Part shown: one piece after another, positions 58,430-64,000 of the stretch
How positions within the stretch are numbered: position 1 is the first letter of the stretch
Layout of the letters: the number at the start of each line of letters is the position of its first letter
Source: Phoronis australis
Lineage: Eukaryota > Phoronida > Phoronidae
Assembly: GCA_002633005.1 (NCBI GenBank)
Contig: NMRA01000113.1
Span: forward strand, 812,556-876,555
Length of the DNA stretch: 64,000 nucleotides
Direction of reading: 5' to 3'
The notes under the pieces: model-generated
What the model was told of the DNA's origin: nothing
Databases searched by the model: none
What the model saw: only the letters and a program-made list of their open reading frames with translations
Position numbers and translations under genes: made by a program

Positions 58430-58921
58430 CAGTGACCACAGTCTCCACTGGCTCTGCAGTAAAGACTGTGAAGCCCCTATAGGCGCTTCATATGCTGGAA
58501 GATTTTTCGGCGAATTATGCCTCGCTCTGACTAAAAAATCAATGGTACGTTGTTATATACCTTTTGCGCATCGAGGGATACCTTAGGCCGTCGAAGTATT
58601 TAATTCCTTCCAACTCGAACAAATACTCCTGTTACCAACTTTTTCTTTGAGCACTAGTCCCTCATTCATTTCCAGTCAGTGACCACAGTCTCCACTGGCT
58701 CAGCAGTAAAGACTGTGAAGCCCCTATAGGCGCTTCATATGCTGGAAGATTTTTCGGCGAATTATGCCTCGCTCTGACTAAAAAATCAATGGTCCGTTGT
58801 TATATACCTTTTGCGCATCGAGGGATACCTTAAGAGGCCGTCGAAGTATTTAATTCCTTCCAACTCGAACAAATACTCCTGTTACCAACTTTTTCTTCGA
58901 GCAGTCCCTCATTCATTTCCC
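58430..58921 (+). repeat. Tandem duplication of 247 bp in GMPR intron 1
   Basis: CAGTGACCACAGTCTCCACT begins at 58430 and again at 58677; the two 247-bp units differ at only a few sites (for example a 4-bp change near 58655 and AAG/- near 58830). A much more diverged third relative with TCGGCGAATTATGCCTCACA lies at about 58200-58340. A recent tandem duplication of an older repeat. Confidence 0.95.
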
Positions 58922-60059
58922 AAAATTGGTAACACACCATTTTTAACACTGCGTGCACCAGTGGATATGGGTTCTCTACTGAAAATAATTGGCTGAAAAT
59001 TTTGTATAGGTTTCAACATACTGGTATAAAAAGCATTTAAAACCTTTACTGTCCATATAATAGTTGCGAACTTCCACTGCTGTGTGGTGGGATGTACTAA
59101 TGTCTTGGGGAAAAAGTAAACCTTTTGGAATATCAACAGATTAATAGGGACATCGTTTTCCATACATTTCCCACTGCGAAGAAATATCCGCGACAAAGCC
59201 AATGGCTGCGGCTAATAAAGTGGGATAATTTTGATTCCGAGGGATTGTTAAAAGGCTAAAATAAATTAATGACCTTAAACTAATCAATCAATGGGAGGGG
59301 CTAATTGTGGAATTAATTCCTCTACTCTTAAATGAACGAACCCTTATGTAGTAATTGAATTTCTATCCACCATATCTGAGCTGGGATCAGTCGGAAGTCA
59401 CTTTTGTGCTCTTGTTACTCTAGAAAGCACCAATGTGAAAAGTTCCCTTATTACATTGCCATGTGGCATACACAGACGATAGTACACCCTATAAAAAGTT
59501 ACTTATCTTAAAAAAACAGTGAGTAACATCGAATGAAACGTGCATATATGTAAATATATTTACACATTTTGTTGAAAACATGACTAAATTTTTTGTTTGA
59601 AAGCTTGATACTGAGTCGCTCGTACACATTTAGTTGTAATTAACGCATACTGTGACTCTGGAGACAAGTTAGTCAACATTATGATAGAAATAAACACACC
59701 TAAAGCACACCGTTTGCAGTGAAGTCTTGGGCACATTTCAACGCTCTGCGTTGCTCTTGTTAAGTGACAATTTTTAGTGTAAAATATATTTTTGACGAGG
59801 TGAAAACCTCTTATTTGGTGAGTGGATTTGGTCTACTGGCCGTTTAAAATACATGGGATGAAATTGACATAGAAACTGATAGGGACTTTTGTAGCCCCTA
59901 CCAGGCAGCTGGCTGTATGCCTGTATGTAGTATGGTCAAAGTACACCTAGGAACCACTGTGTGTTAAGCTCCAAGAGTCCTGGAAATGTCACACTGCCTG
60001 AGTAATTCTGCTTGTCACCTTGTCGCTGTGCCTTTTAGGGGCAATTTAATTTTTTTACA

Positions 60060-60635
60060 TTATATACAGAAACTCCACTACTGTGCCCTGAGGATCACAC
60101 TTCAAAACCACTCCAGCTCATGCAAGTACTTGTTATCCAAACTAGTCCAGTACCATTGATTCCAGACACACCCGAGTTGTAGCCAACAGAACCTTCAAAA
60201 TTCTGGATGGACATTGCCCTTCTGATATGTACTACTTCAGTAACTCCACACATTAATTCGTTCTGCTACCACATCTCTATAGTGGTGGTTGCTGTAAATG
60301 CCTGTTGTGCAAGTTGTAAATAGTGCCAGTGACCCTCTAGTCATATTATCTCCTAGTCTGCCTCAGTATTTACTTATTCATGTATCTTTATCAGTCATTG
60401 CTTAGTACTAAAATTAAACTTATATACAGCTATCTTGTTTAAGGCGTATGTTTATGTTTATGCCATCGTCTCACTAGTTGTTACTTAGACTTACTGTTGT
60501 AACTTTCAATTGTTTCTTATAGTCCATGTTGTTGTTTACATTTCATTTATTGATTGTATGTAAAGCTGTGTAGCTTGTGTTTCTTGTTTTTTCATGTACC
60601 AACATTAAATAAAGTTTATTCTACTCTACATTAGA
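60060..60635 (+). mobile_element. LINE 3' remnant in GMPR intron 1
   Basis: Plus-strand frames read IQKLHYCALRITLQNHSSS, then ANRTFKILDGHCPSDMYYF, the C-terminal ORF2 text of CR1/Jockey-type LINEs (HYRALR...FKILNGLCP). The following 3' UTR ends in ATTAAATAAAGTTTATTCTACTC. Frameshifted and inactive. Confidence 0.75.
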
Positions 60636-60767
60636 TTCTATATTTACAGAGATTCTTGATACATTTTCATGAAATTGATGTAGTCGTGGGTACATTTCAA
60701 TGCTTTTCGTTGGTCTTGTTAAATCGTAAAAGAATGACATGTCAGTACTTTTAATGCATGTTTCTAG

Positions 60768-60887
60768 GTCGATCTAACCCGTGGGTTTGAGTTCCGCAAT
60801 TCTAAGAAGTCTTACAATGGCGTCCCAGTCATGGCTGCCAACATGGACACCGTTGGAACTTTTGATGTCGCCAAGGAGATGTCCAAG
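60768..60887 (+). CDS. GMPR: GMP reductase, coding exon 2
   Basis: Encodes residues 30-69 after TTTCTAG and before AAG|GTCAGT, phase 0 at both ends. VDLTRGFEFRNSKKSYNGVP is followed by the strongly conserved AANMDTVGTF (residues 53-62), part of the nucleotide-binding face of the barrel. 40 codons, intact. Confidence 0.97.
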
Positions 60888-61674
60888 GTCAGTAAACTTT
60901 GCCTTTATTGCTATGATGTTTGAATATGTCTCCTACTAATATTTTTTTGAGTAGCAATGATAGTTCTCTAATGGAATTTTGCAACGTTCGCCCATATTTT
61001 TCTTGTTTGTCACAAAAATTACAATGTGAAAGCAACATTGTGTCTTTGTTATGATAAAAATTTGTTGTAAACACTGACCTGTTCCTGAGTAAAAGCTCTG
61101 GGAGCTTAATTAAAAATTGAAAGAGTACACTCACAGATGCTGAAAGCACTCTAGAGAGCGAAACATGGCGATGAGGAATGACAGCAAAATGGTTAGAAAA
61201 AACAATGTACATAATGGCAAATATGAATGAAAGACGATGAGGTCAATAATGATGACGACGAAGACGACGGCAGTGATGATGACGATGATTTTTTCTGAAG
61301 ATGGCGCTGTTCCTTTTCCAGTTATGAGAGCGGAGTTGGGACATACTTCAGCAAAATAGTGAGGTAATTCCCACACCATTTTTGTGCACTCCACATATAC
61401 ATATGCATATGCACTCCACATATGCATATGTGGAGTGCATATTACCGTCGTCTTTTTCCTGGGCATCTGCTTCGGTATCTCCTTAACTCCTTGCACAATC
61501 TTAATGAGATTTAGAAGTTGTGCATCTATGATTATCAGGTTACTGGGTTTTCAAGGCAGACTGGTCATTTAGAAAAGAGAGTCTTGTATTATTTGACTGA
61601 TATCATTTACTAGATCGATTGATGGTAACAAACATTTATGTGTCATGTTATTTTGTATAATTCTGTCTTTACAG
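60888..61674 (+). other. GMPR intron 2
   Basis: A 787-bp intron (GTCAGT...TTTACAG). It includes a GAC/GAT-rich simple stretch at 61232-61290 and a perfect 32-bp palindrome at 61409-61440. Confidence 0.9.
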
Positions 61675-61758
61675 CACTGTCTCTTCACAGCTATTCACAA
61701 GCATTATTCAGTGGAAGAGTGGAAGCAGTTTGCCCAAGAAAATCCTTCAGTGATCCAG
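61675..61758 (+). CDS. GMPR: GMP reductase, coding exon 3
   Basis: Encodes residues 70-97 between TCTTTACAG and CAG|GTAATG, phase 0. It contains LFTAIHKHYS; Lys78 corresponds to the conserved NADPH-binding lysine of human GMP reductases. 28 codons, intact. Confidence 0.97.
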
Positions 61759-63327
61759 GTAATGGCTGACTGAAAAATAATTGAAGTTGTTAAGCCAAAA
61801 AGGGTTTGTTTCTGGTCTATGCCTAGATCATTTTAATGCACCCACATGTTATGTATATATGTGGGTGCATATTGTCGCCATCTTGTCCGGGAGGCCGACC
61901 AGTATCTCAAAAACCCCTGGTGGTATTTTGATGAAATTAGGTACAAGTGCATAGACCATCACTAGGGCAGTGTATGCCACTACAATCTGTCCCCCTCAGA
62001 CCAACACCTGCAGTGTGAATAGTTGAGTAGTTAAGGTTATATAGAAGCCTAGAAAATTGTCCATGAACAATTTGGCTAACTTTGGAGTATCATGTCTCAT
62101 ATATCAGGTTGGCAAGATGTTCCCACGCTGGTGGCGTACCCCGGGCAAAATAGATTACGATAAATTAAATTTAACTTATTAAATGCATTTATCGTCATTA
62201 TTTTGACATTTGTCTCTTTATTTTGATACCAACCCTTAGGGTTTATTTTCCATTACTCATCTCTATTTATAGCCTCAAGGGCCTACTTTTGTATTCATTC
62301 ATTTCTCTACGCGACACCTGATTGGTCGCCCATATTTCCTTTTGTTCAGTTCGACGTGGTCTCTCTCATTAAGCCACCTACCTCGTCGTCTACAAGACCT
62401 ACGTTCGTTCTCTGCATTTTTTCCCCACCCCCCATCCCGGATGTCGGTTCCGCTTTCTCTTTTCTCATATACATTTTATGTTAGGTGTTCTTAATTTTTG
62501 TGTTCGTGTTCTGTACTTTTCCTTTAAGCCCTTCAGGCTGTTCTTTTGTTTTGTTTCCCTCTTTCAGGGCTATTCATTGTACACGCCGATGGGTGTTTTG
62601 TCCATGCCCATCTTGCAGAGTCTTAGTTAGTTTTATCTATTTACGTCATAATAAATGACATTATTCGCAATCCTCCTATTGTTTTACTCTGCAACATAGC
62701 TCGTGGCGTACCCCGGGCAAAATAGATTACGATAAAATACTACAAAAAGTAAACAGAATCATTTGGCAAGTCAGAAAGACGCTGTCCGGGCAAACAAGGT
62801 CAACTGCCGGACGTTGGCTGAGATTGCCAGCTTTTCGCTTCAAGTATCTCGTTTTGCAAACGAGGTTTGGTGACCTCAGATCCTGTTTGGCAACATGAGA
62901 GTTTTGTCAGGTCGCATTTGGCAAGTTGACGTTATGCTAAGCATTGAGCCTTGTCATACAAAACTTTCAGATACTATCATTTATGCACTTACTCAAAAAT
63001 GCTGTTAGGTATTTTTAGATTGTTCTACTTTTGCATGACGCGTTTTCGAAAATGGGACTTGTATAATTTTGTTGAAAAATCAAAAATTGCATAAAACAAA
63101 TGATTTTTTTGTTTCAAACTACTTTGTGCAGCATTTCAAAAAACAATACTTTTGCGGAAATTGATGCAGGCGGGTGCTTTTTTATTTTTATGACCTAAAG
63201 TCTCAAAGTCTCAAAGTGAGTTTGAGTTAAAAGCAGAACTGTCCTGTTTTGCCCTAACCAGGAATCTGCGTTTTGCTAGACATCAACTGTTACCAGCTCC
63301 TTTAAGATAACTTTTTACTCTTTGTAG
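61759..63327 (+). other. GMPR intron 3
   Basis: A 1569-bp intron (GTAATG...CTTTGTAG). It carries a short inverted-repeat element starting ATGCACCCACAT (61837) and an insertion of 538 bp bounded by 34-bp direct repeats (62131-62736). Confidence 0.9.
62131..62736. mobile_element. Insertion with 34-bp direct flanking repeats
   Basis: GTGGCGTACCCCGGGCAAAA followed by TAGATTACGATAAA stands at 62131-62164 and identically at 62703-62736. The intervening 538 bp start AT-rich, then turn C/T-rich, and near the end hold CATAATAAATGACA, a possible polyadenylation signal. No coding sequence. A retroposed sequence with a long target duplication is the simplest reading; tandem duplication is the alternative. 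Confidence 0.7.
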
Positions 63328-63501
63328 AATGTTGCATGCAGTGCGGGTATGAACAAAGCTGATGAAGAAAAGCTTGACAAGATCTTAAAGGCTGTTCCTG
63401 AGATTTCCTACATCTGTTTAGATGTTGCTAATGGCTACTCCGAACACTTTGTTCAGTTTGTGAAAGATGTCAGGTCAAAATATCCACACCACACCATTAT
63501 G
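63328..63501 (+). CDS. GMPR: GMP reductase, coding exon 4
   Basis: Encodes residues 98-155 between CTTTGTAG and ATG|GTAAGG, phase 0. NVACSAGMNKADEEKLDKIL leads to YICLDVANGYSEHFVQFVKD; Asp129 and the DVANGYS motif are family hallmarks. With exons 1-3 this makes 155 of about 345 residues. The catalytic cysteine (about position 186 in the family) and the rest lie beyond the window. Confidence 0.97.
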
Positions 63502-64000
63502 GTAAGGGTTGTTACACTGAGACACAAGACTTTTGACTTGTTGGAGTTACATTTATACCAAGGAGGCTAAATTTGATATTGTGCCCATTCATACATTGAT
63601 ATTTCACCAAACTTTCTATGCAGTATTGAAACATCCTGGGGAGGTTTCAAATTAACGATGGCAAGCTACTTTTTTGTTCACAACTCTGTCCACATGTCTT
63701 GTTCTAGGCATTTCTACAACTCGACTCAGTGTCATATGAAGAAAGAACTGCTTCCACAAGTGCATGCTGCGTAAACTAGTGTGTTTCTGTGTATCGCTTT
63801 GAGATGATGAGTAGAATGTACGAAGTAGTTTCTGTACGTGTCCAATGGACCCCAAAATTACTACTTGTATATGATGTAACAAAATCATTGAATTTATCTC
63901 ATAACCCTATATTCTGAAGTCAATATGACTTTGATTCACTATCTGGCCTGATGTAGTCACCGGAGAGAGATGGTTGATGAACTGATTCTCTCTGACATGA
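63502..64000 (+). other. GMPR intron 4, incomplete
   Basis: Starts with GTAAGG; no further exon before the window ends. Confidence 0.85.

Larger units (their letters stand above)
58146..60767 (+). other. GMPR intron 1
   Basis: A 2622-bp intron (GTGAGT...TTTCTAG). It holds a diverged duplicate family at 58200-58340, 58430-58676 and 58677-58921, a dispersed repeat at 59797-59862 shared with 33.8 kb, and a LINE 3' remnant at 60060-60635. Confidence 0.9.

Noticed and set aside
60780-60800. GTTTGAGTTCCGC as a tRNA T-arm
   Set aside because: It lies in GMPR exon 2 and has no A-box or acceptor stem around it.

Overview
The window is eukaryotic, and almost certainly from an invertebrate animal. It is AT-rich, it has large introns, and one gene with clear animal orthologues, GMP reductase, begins near its right end. 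Most of the remainder is transposon-derived: LINE retrotransposons, non-autonomous DNA transposons with terminal inverted repeats (TIRs), hairpin MITEs (miniature inverted-repeat elements), and tandem repeats. The single N at 50054 and the 35-N run at 51274-51308 show it is a draft assembly. I cannot fix the phylum from the sequence alone.

Layout. 1-3240: 5' part of a LINE on the minus strand, with intact ORF1 and an ORF2 that stays open to the window edge; the two share a frame and are separated by one TAG. 4200-5370: degenerate repeat array. 6004-7735 and 17926-20156: two copies of a TIR element with GGCGGTTAA-rich ends (family 1). 10495-11842, 35570-36166 and 43477-44926: copies of a second family (family 2). 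26241-27210 and 42567-43179: a third family; the first copy carries a nested hAT-like insertion with a perfect 8-bp target duplication. 38351-39673: a THAP-domain DNA element with about 270-bp inverted arms, next to a GGGCCCTC-ended element. 41590-45490: a satellite of about 60-bp monomers in about 180-bp triplets, split by two transposons. 51362-52990 and 56380-57850: two decayed LINEs. 58059 to the end: first four coding exons of GMP reductase, with repeats in its introns.

Genes. Only GMP reductase is certain: 155 codons in four phase-0 exons, continuing past the window. A THAP zinc-finger first exon at 30044-30242 has a good Kozak context and a usable splice donor. A possible membrane-protein gene on the minus strand (exon candidates at 23796-23846, 20162-20367 and 9846-10038) and a possible terminal exon at 49138-49329 rest only on open frames and splice signals. 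I saw no rRNA, no convincing tRNA and no CRISPR array.

The protein-coding content acts in purine salvage (GMP reductase), DNA binding or transposition (THAP) and retrotransposition (LINE ORF1 and ORF2); there is no operon-like grouping. The main interest lies in element architecture: the ORF1-TAG-ORF2 layout, the nested insertions that date one another, the fold-back THAP element and the higher-order satellite.
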